A DNA stretch of 64,000 bases from Gaiellasilicea sp033857955 (GTDB lineage Bacteria; Actinomycetota; Thermoleophilia; Gaiellales; Gaiellaceae): NCBI GenBank assembly GCA_033857955.1, contig JAWVCW010000006.1, positions 361,098 to 425,097 of the forward strand, written 5' to 3'. The notes beneath the pieces were generated by a model. The model ran no database searches. It saw only the letters and a list, made by a program, of their open reading frames with translations, and was not told the DNA's origin. Made by a program: the position numbers and the translations under genes. Below, in pieces: positions 50,132 through 58,167 of this stretch (position 1 is its first letter; each line of letters starts with the position of its first letter).

Positions 50132-50530
50132 TCAGTCATGGGTCACTGGAACACGGATCTGAAGAACGTTGTCTTCCACCCGACAGTCGTAGGTCTGGAT
50201 TGGGGCTGGTGGCGGTCCTGAGACGACCTCGCCCGTTCGCACGTCAAAGGCGCCGTTGTGACACGGGCAGGTGACGACGAAGTCCTCGACATCGCCCTCG
50301 GACAGGCTGCATCGCTGGTGTGTGCACTCGTCGGCAAACGCGTAGACCGCATCGCCGACGCGGGCGACGGCGACGACAGTGTTCGCCACGACGACCGACT
50401 CGAGCGGGTAGTCGACGTCCCAGTCGGGCACCGCGACTGCGTTCCATTCGTCAGACGTGGGTGCAGCCGGGACCGCGGCGGTCTGCCGTTGTACCTGGAC
50501 GCCATCGTCTGGGGTATCGGGTTCCTTCAT
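50132..50530 (-). CDS. Stand-alone Rieske [2Fe-2S] ferredoxin
   Basis: 132 residues from ATG 50530. Cluster ligands: C69-T-H71 in DECTHQRCSL and C88-P-C-H91 in CPCHNGAFD, as in dioxygenase-type Rieske ferredoxins. An unconserved N-terminal tail of about 30 residues precedes the fold. No Rieske oxygenase is in the window, so it may serve an oxygenase elsewhere or act as an alternative electron carrier with the ferredoxin reductase. Operator site 6 ends only six bases before the ATG on this strand. Confidence 0.88.
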   Translation of the reverse strand: MKEPDTPDDGVQVQRQTAAVPAAPTSDEWNAVAVPDWDVDYPLESVVVANTVVAVARVGDAVYAFADECTHQRCSLSEGDVEDFVVTCPCHNGAFDVRTGEVVSGPPPAPIQTYDCRVEDNVLQIRVPVTHD

Positions 50531-50532
50531 TT

Positions 50533-50602
50533 TGCTGACCGACCGGTCGGTCGATAAGATGGGGCCACGATAAGCCGCCGCTCCCCCCATGTCAACCTGG
50601 CA
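50533..50602. repeat. Duplicated promoter segment, copy B
   Basis: Counterpart of 44366-44436 (see that entry): same operator, same TAxGAT hexamer, same GATAAG and ATGTCAACC blocks at the same spacing. In this copy the minus-strand side opens directly into the Rieske gene, whereas in copy A it leads to livJ 1. Confidence 0.75.
50537..50560. promoter_or_regulatory. TetR-type operator site 6 (Rieske / EamA divergent promoter)
   Basis: GACCGACCGGTCGGTC at 50537-50552, perfect palindrome, with TAAGAT at 50555-50560 as a plus-strand -10 candidate. It lies between the minus-strand Rieske ATG (six bases away) and the plus-strand EamA operon (GTG 50674). Confidence 0.8.
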
Positions 50603-50673
50603 GTCCTCCCCTTCGACGGCCGTAACCCGGCATTGTTGGCGGACGGCGTGTCACCCGGCGCCGGGACGGCGGG

Positions 50674-51573
50674 GTGAGAGGGCCAGAAGGCCGGATCCTG
50701 ACGTACTTCCTACTCGGAGCAGTGCTCGCCGGGGTCAACCCGGTCGCCATTCGAGTGAGCAACAGAGAGCTCGACCCGCTCTGGGGCGCCGGGCTGCGGT
50801 TCGGCGGAGCCGCATTGCTCCTCTACGGCGTGATGGCGGTCATGAGACTGCCTTTCCCACGCGGCCGCGCGTTGCTCGGGACCGTCGCGTATGGAGTGCT
50901 GACGTTCGGCGTCGCCTTCTCGCTCGGGTACTACGCCCTGGTTCGCGTCCACGCCGGGCTCGCGCAAGCCGTGCTTGCTGTCATTCCGCTCGCGACCCTG
51001 CTGCTTGCCGTGGCCCAGCGGCAGGAGAGGCTGCGCCGGGAAGCGATCGTGGGTGCGCTGCTCGCACTCGCAGGCATCTGCGTACTCGTGCGCGCCCCCC
51101 TCCGGGAAGGCGTGCCGCTCGCGTCGTTCCTCGCGCTCCTCGGCTGCGCACTGGCCGTCGCACAAGCAACCGTCGCTGTTCGACGGATGCCTCAGGTTCA
51201 CCCGGTGACGATGAACGCGATCGGCATGGCCGTCGGGGCCTCACTGCAGCTCGTGGCCAGCCTGCTGGTCCGGGAACACGTGTCGCTACCGCAGAAAGGC
51301 TCGACGTGGCTCGCGCTCGGGTACATGGTCGCCCTCGGCTCCGTCGTCGTCTACATCCTCTACATCGCAGTTCTCGGACGCTGGGATGCATCGCGAGCCG
51401 CGTACTCGTTCGTGGTGATTCCGCTCGTCACGGTCGGATTTTCGCTCTGGCTCGACGATGAGCCTCTTCGGCTCGGCCTCGTGGCCGGCGGTCTCATGAT
51501 CCTGGCCGGCGTCTACATCGGAGCGCTGAGGACCCCGGCGGTTACCCCACAAGGAGGTTGGAAACCCGGATGA
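50674..51573 (+). CDS. EamA/DMT-family transporter
   Basis: 299 residues starting with GTG at 50674. Ten hydrophobic helices in two EamA halves: GAVLAGVNPVAIRVSNREL with LRFGGAALLLYGVMAV in the first and ASLLVREH, WLALGYMVALGSVVVYILYIA, PLVTVGFSLWL in the second. DMT permeases export or import amino acids, nucleobases and other small solutes. It heads an operon with acyl-CoA dehydrogenase, APH-type kinase and metallo-hydrolase; its stop overlaps the next ATG. It might export an end product of the pathway. Confidence 0.85.
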   Translation: MRGPEGRILTYFLLGAVLAGVNPVAIRVSNRELDPLWGAGLRFGGAALLLYGVMAVMRLPFPRGRALLGTVAYGVLTFGVAFSLGYYALVRVHAGLAQAVLAVIPLATLLLAVAQRQERLRREAIVGALLALAGICVLVRAPLREGVPLASFLALLGCALAVAQATVAVRRMPQVHPVTMNAIGMAVGASLQLVASLLVREHVSLPQKGSTWLALGYMVALGSVVVYILYIAVLGRWDASRAAYSFVVIPLVTVGFSLWLDDEPLRLGLVAGGLMILAGVYIGALRTPAVTPQGGWKPG

Positions 51574-52760
51574 ATGCCCGCGAACTTGAAGTGCTGAAGG
51601 AGCGCACGCAAGCGTTCGTCCAGGAGGTGGTCATCCCGGCAGAAGCGCACGAGCCCAGCGCCGGAGTCGACGAGGCCATGCGGCGCGACCTGCAGTCACA
51701 AGCTCGGGCTGCAGGCGTCTTCGCCCCTCACGCTCCGGTGTCGCTCGGCGGCGGTGGACTCGATCTCTACGAACAGAGCGTGATCTTCGAAGAAGCCGGC
51801 TACAGCCTCCTCGGTCCAGTCGCCCTGAACTGTGCCGCGCCCGACGAAGGCAACATGCATCTCCTCGAGATCGTGGGAACGCCGGAGCAAAAGGATCGCT
51901 ATCTGCGACCCCTCGCGGCCGGCGACGTTCGTTCGTGCTTCGCCATGACCGAGCCCGCTCCGGGCGCAGGATCGGATCCGTCGATGCTGCTCACCACTGC
52001 TCGTCCGAAAGCCGGCGGCTGGGTTCTCAACGGCCGGAAGTGGCTGATCACCGGCGCCGAAGGAGCAGCCTTTGCGATCTGCATGGCACGCACCGGCAAG
52101 ACCGATGACGCGGCGACGATGTTTCTCGTCGATGCGACGAACGCGGGGTTTACGGTCACCCGCCACGTCCCCACGCCGGACAAGTCGATGCCTGGAGGGC
52201 ACGCTGAAGTCGTCTTCGACAACTGCTTCGTTCCCGATGACGCGGTGCTCGGTGCACCACACCAGGGCTTCCGCTACGCGCAGGTTCGACTTGTCCCCGC
52301 CCGCCTGACCCATTGCATGCGCTGGCTCGGCATCGCGCGCCGGAGCCTCGACATCGCGCTCGACCAGACCGCTGGACGTGACGCGTTCGGCTCGCCCATT
52401 CAGGAGCTCGGTCTCGCCCAGGCACTCATCGCCGATTCCGTCATCGACATCGAATCGAGTCGAGCAGTCATCCGAGAGGCCTGCCGAGCGATCGTGGCCG
52501 GCGACCGCGGTACGGGAGCGTCCTCGGTCGCCAAGGTCTCTGTCTCGGAGGCCGTCTTTCGCGTGATCGATCGGGCGACCCAGCTCTGCGGAGGCGCCGG
52601 CGTCACGGATGAGCTGCCGCTGACGCGCTATCTCATTGAGGCACGAGCCTTCCGGATCTACGACGGCCCCTCGGAGGTTCATCGCTGGGCCATCGCTCGC
52701 CGAGCCGCACGTACGCGGGAACGTCTTCGCCAGCCGGCGTCGGGCGGCGCCGGTGAGTAA
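51570..52760 (+). CDS. Acyl-CoA dehydrogenase, ACAD10/11-like
   Basis: 396 residues from ATG 51570 (ATGA overlap; AAGGAGG upstream at 51551-51557). Flavin-binding segments CFAMTEPAPGAGSDPS near 130 and WLITGAEGAAFAICMARTG near 160 are present. The C-terminal motif is RIYDGPSEVHRWAIARR, which matches the DGPxEVH signature of ACAD10/11-type enzymes rather than the usual YEGT. It is followed, overlapping by eight bases, by an aminoglycoside-phosphotransferase-fold kinase, the partner fused to ACAD10/11 in animals. Probably converts a 4-phospho-acyl-CoA, or an ordinary acyl-CoA, to the enoyl-CoA. Confidence 0.9.
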   Translation: MNARELEVLKERTQAFVQEVVIPAEAHEPSAGVDEAMRRDLQSQARAAGVFAPHAPVSLGGGGLDLYEQSVIFEEAGYSLLGPVALNCAAPDEGNMHLLEIVGTPEQKDRYLRPLAAGDVRSCFAMTEPAPGAGSDPSMLLTTARPKAGGWVLNGRKWLITGAEGAAFAICMARTGKTDDAATMFLVDATNAGFTVTRHVPTPDKSMPGGHAEVVFDNCFVPDDAVLGAPHQGFRYAQVRLVPARLTHCMRWLGIARRSLDIALDQTAGRDAFGSPIQELGLAQALIADSVIDIESSRAVIREACRAIVAGDRGTGASSVAKVSVSEAVFRVIDRATQLCGGAGVTDELPLTRYLIEARAFRIYDGPSEVHRWAIARRAARTRERLRQPASGGAGE

Positions 52761-53838
52761 CCCGGAGATCGTCGTCACGGACACGGAAGCCGGGAACCTG
52801 AGCAGGGCGCCGCTGGTCGTCCTCAGCGCACTTCAGCGTTACCTGGATGACCAGGGCCTCGGAGCGGGGCCGGTTACCGCGCAGCGGATCGGCGCAGGCA
52901 GCTCGAACGCAACGTTCCTGCTCGCCCGAGGCCCCGACCGGTTCGTCCTGCGGAGACCCCCTCGCCCTCCGTATCCGCCTTCTGCCCACGACATCGTCCG
53001 AGAGGCCCGTCTGCAGATGGCTGTCGCACGTCAGGGGATCCCCGTCCCGAACGTCGTGGCGCTCGAGGAGACGAGCGCGGTGCTCGGCGTGCCCTTCGCG
53101 ATCACCGACTACGTCGACGCCGACGTCGTGACGGGCGAACTGCCGCGGTTACTCAAGTCCGACGAAGGTCAGCGGCGTCAGCTGATCGAGAGCTTCGTCC
53201 GGACGCTCTGCCGAATTCACCAGGCGGACATTGGAGCACCGGAGCTCGAGCCGTTCTCGAGGCCAGGCGACTTCCTCGAGCGGCAGCTCCGCCGGTTCGA
53301 CTCGCTCTGGGAGCACAACGCGACACGGAACGTTCCGGCGGTGGCAGACGTCGGCCGGTGGCTGGCGGCGAACCGTCCCCCGTCGGGACGCCCGTCGGTC
53401 GTGCACGGCGACTATCGCCTCGGCAATGTGATGGTCTCGCGCCGGGCGCCCGCAGAGGTCGTCGCGGTCCTCGACTGGGAGATGGGCGCGATCGGAGACC
53501 CTCGGACCGACCTCGGCTATCTGCTCGCAACCTACAGCGAGGGCCCGGCCACAGCGGCGAACGTGCTCGAGCTCTCACCGGTAACGCGGCTTCGCGGCTT
53601 TCCGACCCGCGGCGAGATCGTCGAGTACTACGAGGCGACGGTCGGCGAGAGCGTCGGCGACCTGACCTGGTTCGAGACGCTGGCCCTCTGGAAGGGCGCG
53701 ATCTTTTGCGAGGCCATCCACGCGCGACACGTGCGGGGCGAGCTCGAGCACGACAGCTTCGCGGCCAGGCTCGAAGAGGGCGTGCCGCTGCTGGCACAGG
53801 CTGCGCAGGATCGCGCCACGCGGAGTTCCGCCGGATGA
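52753..53838 (+). CDS. APH-fold phosphotransferase (ACAD10/11 kinase-domain-like)
   Basis: 361 residues from GTG 52753, overlapping the dehydrogenase stop. Kinase features: nucleotide loop QRIGAGSSNATFLLARG (about 33-49), catalytic loop VVHGDYRLGNVMV (about 216-228) and Mg-binding VLDWEMGAIGDPRTDLGYLL (about 237-256). This family includes the hydroxyacyl-CoA kinases used with ACADs to remove a 4-hydroxyl group (levulinate and 4-hydroxy-acid catabolism in Pseudomonas; ACAD10/11 in animals). The adjacent ACAD makes the same role likely here. It is not an antibiotic-resistance enzyme by context. Confidence 0.87.
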   Translation: MSNPEIVVTDTEAGNLSRAPLVVLSALQRYLDDQGLGAGPVTAQRIGAGSSNATFLLARGPDRFVLRRPPRPPYPPSAHDIVREARLQMAVARQGIPVPNVVALEETSAVLGVPFAITDYVDADVVTGELPRLLKSDEGQRRQLIESFVRTLCRIHQADIGAPELEPFSRPGDFLERQLRRFDSLWEHNATRNVPAVADVGRWLAANRPPSGRPSVVHGDYRLGNVMVSRRAPAEVVAVLDWEMGAIGDPRTDLGYLLATYSEGPATAANVLELSPVTRLRGFPTRGEIVEYYEATVGESVGDLTWFETLALWKGAIFCEAIHARHVRGELEHDSFAARLEEGVPLLAQAAQDRATRSSAG

Positions 53839-54464
53839 GCCTTGTCGTCGACTCCGTGACGCTGGGGGAGTTCGACACGAACTGCTTCGTCGTTCGTGCC
53901 ACGCCGGAGGACACGGACGTCACGCTGATCGACCCCGGTGCAGAGCCCGATCTCCTGTGGGCAGAGCTCCAGCGCCTTCGGGTTCGTCCGGTGGGGATCC
54001 TGCTGACGCACACTGACGCCGATCACGTCGGCGCGGTCGCGGACATGGCCGAGCGCTCCGGAGCCGGCGTCTGGTGTCCGAGCGCAGAGGCGAGCGTCCT
54101 TCGCGACCCGCAGGTCAGCCTGCGACCGCTGGCCCGCACGAGCGGCCTCCGGCCGTACGACCCCGAGCACCTGGTGTCGGGAGGAGATCGCATCGACGTC
54201 GCGGGCATCACCTTCGACGTCCTCGATGTTCCGGGCCACTCCGCGGGCCACATCGCCTTCTACGCCGGCGGGTGCCTCTTCTCGGGTGACCTGCTCTTCG
54301 CGGGGAGCATCGGACACGCTCGACATGCCGGTGGCGACTGGGAGACGCTGCTCACGTCCGTCCGGCTGGTGATGGAGGCGTTCCCGCCGGAGACGGTGGT
54401 CTATCCGGGCCACGGGCCGGCGACCACGCTCGGCGACGAGCGCGCGAACGTCCCGGCCGCCTAG
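53835..54464 (+). CDS. Glyoxalase-II-like metallo-beta-lactamase-fold protein with HxDxDH
   Basis: 209 residues from ATG 53835 (ATGA overlap). The metal motif reads LLTHTDADHVGA: the second histidine of HxHxDH is aspartate (codon GAC). The other ligand positions are present: VPGHSAGH near 135, LFSGDLLFAGSIGH near 150 and YPGHGPATTLGDERANVP at the end, which is the hydroxyacylglutathione-hydrolase-like pattern. Likely a thioesterase or lactone/ester hydrolase with altered metal binding. Its stop overlaps that of the convergent AhpD-like gene by three bases. Confidence 0.85.
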   Translation: MSLVVDSVTLGEFDTNCFVVRATPEDTDVTLIDPGAEPDLLWAELQRLRVRPVGILLTHTDADHVGAVADMAERSGAGVWCPSAEASVLRDPQVSLRPLARTSGLRPYDPEHLVSGGDRIDVAGITFDVLDVPGHSAGHIAFYAGGCLFSGDLLFAGSIGHARHAGGDWETLLTSVRLVMEAFPPETVVYPGHGPATTLGDERANVPAA

Positions 54465-55363
54465 TCGTCCCAGCCATCGAGCAGTGGGCCGAGCGTGTCG
54501 ACTGCCGTCTCCATGACCATCTCGTCCGCGTACATCCCCGCCCAGAAGAGGGTGGCGACAACGTGCTGGCGTCGGACGCCGAGCGATCGGGCGAGCTGTG
54601 CGGCGCGCAGCATCGGCTTCGTCCAGAGGCGCATCGCAGCGAGGTGGAGCATGCAGAGAGGCGCCATCTCGACCGGCAGCGTCTCGCCCAGCGCAGTCTC
54701 GAATCGCGCCCGCTGCGCCTTGTACGCAGAGGGGTGGAGACGCGCCAGGACCCGCACGTACTCCGGAGTCTCGCCGTACGCCCCGCGGTACCAGTCCTCG
54801 ATCAGCGCGAGCTCCCCGGGCTCGAGCTCGGCAGTCGCAAGATCGATCCCGGATCTGAAAGCTTCCGGCCGCGGTCGCCATCCTCCCGGCCAGTCGAGGC
54901 CCGGTTCTCCGCTGTCGAGCGGCCACTCTCGAAGGTACGAATCGGTGCTGCCGCCGGCCGCGTCGAGGCCGACCGGACCCGCAGCGAGTGCTGCCAGACG
55001 CAGCGTGTCGACGACCTCGCCGCGCGACGCACCGAGTTGCCGCGCGTTGATCGCCGCGTAGAGAATCCCATTCTCGAAGCCGAAGACGGTGTAGGTGTAG
55101 AGGAACATGAGCAGGTGCGCGGCCTGCGGGAGCGCGACGCCCTCCTGCTCCCGATCGATCTCGAGGATGTACCGGCGGTAGCGCTTGAAGCCGACGGGGT
55201 CATGCTCGATCAGGAACGTCGGCATCCGCGACAAGTGCGTGCCGTCTCGGACGTGCGCGTCCCCGTACCACGCAAGGAGCCTTGCCTTCTCATCCTCGGA
55301 CAGCGACTCGGTCGACCAGTCGAGCCCGGTGTCGAGGAACGACCGCGACTCGGAGTCGCTCAC
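54461..55363 (-). CDS. AhpD-like/carboxymuconolactone-decarboxylase-fold protein
   Basis: 300 residues with a GTG start overlapping the upstream SDR stop. All-helical, with two tandem AhpD-like halves: HLLMFLYTYTVFGFENGILYAAINARQLGASRGEVVDTLRLAAL (about 83-126) and MLHLAAMRLWTKPMLRAAQLARSLGVRRQHVVATLFWAG (about 236-275). The CxxC of peroxidase-type AhpD is absent. In catabolic clusters such proteins are often decarboxylases or of unknown role. Last gene of the LLM/LLM/SDR operon. Confidence 0.7.
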   Translation of the reverse strand: MSDSESRSFLDTGLDWSTESLSEDEKARLLAWYGDAHVRDGTHLSRMPTFLIEHDPVGFKRYRRYILEIDREQEGVALPQAAHLLMFLYTYTVFGFENGILYAAINARQLGASRGEVVDTLRLAALAAGPVGLDAAGGSTDSYLREWPLDSGEPGLDWPGGWRPRPEAFRSGIDLATAELEPGELALIEDWYRGAYGETPEYVRVLARLHPSAYKAQRARFETALGETLPVEMAPLCMLHLAAMRLWTKPMLRAAQLARSLGVRRQHVVATLFWAGMYADEMVMETAVDTLGPLLDGWDD

Positions 55364-56202
55364 CTATCGCTCCCGTCGAAATCCCACGTGGGGAAGACGG
55401 GCGGCGTCAGGCGGAATCCGCCGTCGGGGATGAGGACCTGGCCCGTGATGTACGACGCGGCCGACGTGAGCAGGAAGACGATCGGCCCGACGACCTCCTC
55501 GATCTTCCCGACCCGCTGGAGCGCCGTAAGCTCCACCAGCGCGCTGCCGGCCTGCCCGGCATCGAACATTCCGCGCGTCCGCTCCACGGGGAAGAAGCCG
55601 GGCCCGACCACGTTCAGCCGCAGGCCGTGAGGTCCCCATTCGCGAGCGAGCGACTTCACCAAGGCTTCCACGCCGGCCTTGCCCGCCGAGGAATGGGCGA
55701 TCCCGGGGGTTCCGCGGGAGGCGATGGCGCTCGTCAGCGCCACGGCCACGCCGTCGAGCTCTGCCTCGAAGAGTGCGCTCGACCAGCCGTGAATCGTGTT
55801 GAAGGCTCCGATCAGGACGGAGTCGATCACCTCGCGAAACAGTTCCGAAGTGATGTCCTTGGCCGCGATGTAGCCGGGCACGCTCAGGGCGCAGTGGACG
55901 AGCGCCTGCGCCGGGCCGCCATCGCTCGCCACCTGGAGGAACGCGTTCTCGACGTCCTGCGGATCCCGGACGTCGCACACGAGCGGAACCACGCGCCCGG
56001 CGGCGCCCTCTGCGAGCGTGACGGTCTGCTGGAGTCGTTCCTCGCGTCGGCCGAGGACGTAGCTTGTCCCGCCCAGGCGCGCAAGCTCGACTGCAAGCGC
56101 CTGGCCGATCCCCGAGCCGCCACCCGTGATCACCGTCCGGTCGTGCAGCAGGTCGATGTTCCAAGGTTCCACGGGTGTCACTCCCTTCCTAGCAGGCGTC
56201 AC
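55360..56202 (-). CDS. 2,4-dienoyl-CoA-reductase-like SDR (no catalytic tyrosine)
   Basis: 280 residues from GTG 56202, coupled to the LLM stop; GTG 56181 or 56172, nearer an AGGAAGG site, are alternatives. Cofactor motif TGGGSGIG (about 26-33). The YxxxK site is SSAGK: lysine kept, tyrosine replaced by serine. The SSAGKAGVEALVKSLAREWG segment matches the 2,4-dienoyl-CoA reductase branch of SDRs, in which loss of this tyrosine is a family trait. It may reduce a conjugated dienoyl-CoA intermediate with NADPH. Confidence 0.8.
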   Translation of the reverse strand: MTPARKGVTPVEPWNIDLLHDRTVITGGGSGIGQALAVELARLGGTSYVLGRREERLQQTVTLAEGAAGRVVPLVCDVRDPQDVENAFLQVASDGGPAQALVHCALSVPGYIAAKDITSELFREVIDSVLIGAFNTIHGWSSALFEAELDGVAVALTSAIASRGTPGIAHSSAGKAGVEALVKSLAREWGPHGLRLNVVGPGFFPVERTRGMFDAGQAGSALVELTALQRVGKIEEVVGPIVFLLTSAASYITGQVLIPDGGFRLTPPVFPTWDFDGSDR

Positions 56203-57119
56203 AACGCGAGCAGTGCGGGGGCGAGCTCGCGCAATTCGGCGAGCGGCACCCCTTCACGTCCGGGCGTCAGCACCTGCACCGAGACATGGTCCGCGCCCGC
56301 GTCGAGGTGCGCCTTGACGCGAGCCGCTATCCGGTCGGCGTCCCCCCACGCAACGAGGTCGTCTACGACCCGATCAGAAGGCTCGCCAGTGAGCTCCGAC
56401 TCGTCGTACCCGAGTCGAATCAGGCTCCGGCGGTAGTTTTCGAAACGCAGCATCACCGTCGCGAACTCGTTCGCGATCCCGCGTGCTCGGCCTAAGTCGG
56501 AGTCGAGGACGACAGCCTGATCGGGCGCGAGAAGCGGCCCTGGCCCGAGAATGCTGCGCGCGTCGACCGTGTGGGCGACCGGGACGAAGTATGGGTGCGC
56601 GCCACGCGTCCGCTCGCCGGCGAGCGACAGCATCTTTGGCTGCAACGCTCCCAGCACGACGGGCAGCGGCTCAGCGGGCATCGCCCCCGCGTATTGAGCT
56701 TCGGCCATCGCGTCGAGATACTCACGCATTGCGGTCAGGGGCGATCGGTACGTGTGTCCGCGTCGCTGGACGAGTGGCGCGTGACTCACCCCGAGGCCGA
56801 GGACGAACCGGCCGGGATATGCCTCGGCGAGAGCATGCGCGCCCGAGCTCATGGCGAAGGCGTCTCTCGCGTAGATGCTGGCGATCCCGGCCGCCACGGT
56901 CAGGTGAGAGGACCACGAGAGCAGAAGCGCGGCGTAGGTGAGCGCGTCCTTGCTCTTCGGCCCTTCACTGAACCAGAACGTCCCGAAGCCGAGGTCCTCG
57001 ATCTCCCCGAGTACCGCTTGCGCCTCGGTTGCCGGGAGCAGCGCGACTCCGGCCGCGCGAACGCCGACGCGCGTCGGCCCGAGGGTCGGGCTGGTGGCTG
57101 TCTGTGTCACGTCGCTCAC
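56199..57119 (-). CDS. LLM-class flavin/F420-dependent oxidoreductase 1
   Basis: 306 residues, luciferase-like TIM barrel: GFGTFWFSEGPKSKDALTYAALLLSWSS, VAAGIASIYARDAFAMSSGAHAL and FVLGLGVSHAPLVQRRGHTY are family blocks, matching the actinobacterial TIGR03620-like F420 group. It would use F420 or FMN to oxidise or reduce a carbonyl, alcohol or enone. It follows the second LLM gene by six bases. Two adjacent LLM enzymes suggest sequential or hetero-oligomeric action. Confidence 0.85.
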   Translation of the reverse strand: MSDVTQTATSPTLGPTRVGVRAAGVALLPATEAQAVLGEIEDLGFGTFWFSEGPKSKDALTYAALLLSWSSHLTVAAGIASIYARDAFAMSSGAHALAEAYPGRFVLGLGVSHAPLVQRRGHTYRSPLTAMREYLDAMAEAQYAGAMPAEPLPVVLGALQPKMLSLAGERTRGAHPYFVPVAHTVDARSILGPGPLLAPDQAVVLDSDLGRARGIANEFATVMLRFENYRRSLIRLGYDESELTGEPSDRVVDDLVAWGDADRIAARVKAHLDAGADHVSVQVLTPGREGVPLAELRELAPALLAL

Positions 57120-57125
57120 CTTTCG

Positions 57126-58124
57126 TCAAAGCCCGGCCGGCTCGAGCTGCGCGGCCTGCGGGATGATTTCCTCGGCAATCCGCTGCGCGACCTCGAGAAA
57201 CTCCTCGACGGTCGGTTGGCGCAGGATCGGGCGGAGCGTGCAGTGCGAGAAGCCCTGCCGCGCGAGCTCCTGGAGGCGCTCGAGCACGACATCGGTGGAG
57301 CCACTCAGGAAGGGCGCCTCGACAGTCGGCTGCGGATCGAGCTCGAATGAGCCGAGGATCGCCAGCTTGAAGCCGTCCAGACTGCGCCCGATCCGGTCGG
57401 CCTCGCGGCGTACGGCGTCGCGAAGCGCGTCGTGTCGAGCCGCTGGGTCCGCAACGCCCTCGTCGACGCGCGGGTAGAGGCCGTCGCAGCGACGGGCGGC
57501 CCGGCGCGCCGCGGTGACCGAGTCACCGCCGTACAGAAGCGGGATCCGCGGTTGCCGAACCGGCTTCGGCAGCACGGAGACGTCGTCGAAGCGGACGAAG
57601 CGACCCTCGAACGACGCCCACTCTCGTGTCCACGCCAGGTCGTACACCTGGAGGCATTCCTCGGTGTGCGCGCCGCGATCCTCGTAGCTCGCGCCCAACG
57701 GCGCAAACTCCGTCTCGTGCCAGCCGGAGCCCACACCTGCGATCACGCGCCCGCCGGAGAGGCCGTCGAGCGTCGCGAGCTGATGCGCCAGGACGAGCGG
57801 ATGCCGAAGCGGGGCGATGAGGATCGACGTCCACAACTCGACGCGGGTCGTCACCGCAGCGGCGGCCGCCATCGTCGTCAGAGGGTCGAGCATCGTCAAA
57901 CGTTCGGGCCACTTGGGATACACGCCGGGTGCAACCGCGTGACGCGGGCCGCCGCGCGCGGTCGCGACGTGATCGGGGAACCCGAGAAACGCGAAGCCGA
58001 GACGGTCGGCCGTGGCGAAGACGTCGGGCAGGCGCATCTCCTCGATGCTCAGGCTGACACGTTCGACCGCCCCGTCCCGGCGCGCCAGCACTCCCTGGCT
58101 AGGTACCAACAGGCCGAGATCCAT
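57126..58124 (-). CDS. LLM-class flavin/F420-dependent oxidoreductase 2
   Basis: 332 residues, ATG 58124. Barrel motifs ADRLGFAFLGFPDHVA (39-54), TTRVELWTSILIAPLRHPLVLAHQLATLD and GGRVIAGVGSGWHETEFAPLG, typical of F420-dependent LLM enzymes. First gene of the four-gene operon; a degenerate operator (site 7) starts 18 bases upstream of the ATG and is shared with the divergent SDR. Substrate unknown. Confidence 0.87.
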   Translation of the reverse strand: MDLGLLVPSQGVLARRDGAVERVSLSIEEMRLPDVFATADRLGFAFLGFPDHVATARGGPRHAVAPGVYPKWPERLTMLDPLTTMAAAAAVTTRVELWTSILIAPLRHPLVLAHQLATLDGLSGGRVIAGVGSGWHETEFAPLGASYEDRGAHTEECLQVYDLAWTREWASFEGRFVRFDDVSVLPKPVRQPRIPLLYGGDSVTAARRAARRCDGLYPRVDEGVADPAARHDALRDAVRREADRIGRSLDGFKLAILGSFELDPQPTVEAPFLSGSTDVVLERLQELARQGFSHCTLRPILRQPTVEEFLEVAQRIAEEIIPQAAQLEPAGL

Positions 58125-58141
58125 GGCTGGACCTTATACTC

Positions 58142-58157
58142 GACCGACCGTTCGGAC
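58142..58157. promoter_or_regulatory. TetR-type operator site 7 (LLM operon / SDR, degenerate)
   Basis: GACCGACCGTTCGGAC: left arm perfect, right arm with two changes from GGTCGGTC. It lies in a 43-base gap between two divergent starts (58124 minus, 58168 plus), so it must control both if bound. The plus-strand ribosome site GGGAGG abuts its right edge. Confidence 0.6.
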
Positions 58158-58167
58158 GGGAGGCGAA

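Noticed and set aside
52753..53838. Antibiotic-resistance aminoglycoside phosphotransferase
   Set aside because: The fold matches, but overlap with an ACAD10/11-type dehydrogenase in a catabolic regulon points to a metabolic kinase.
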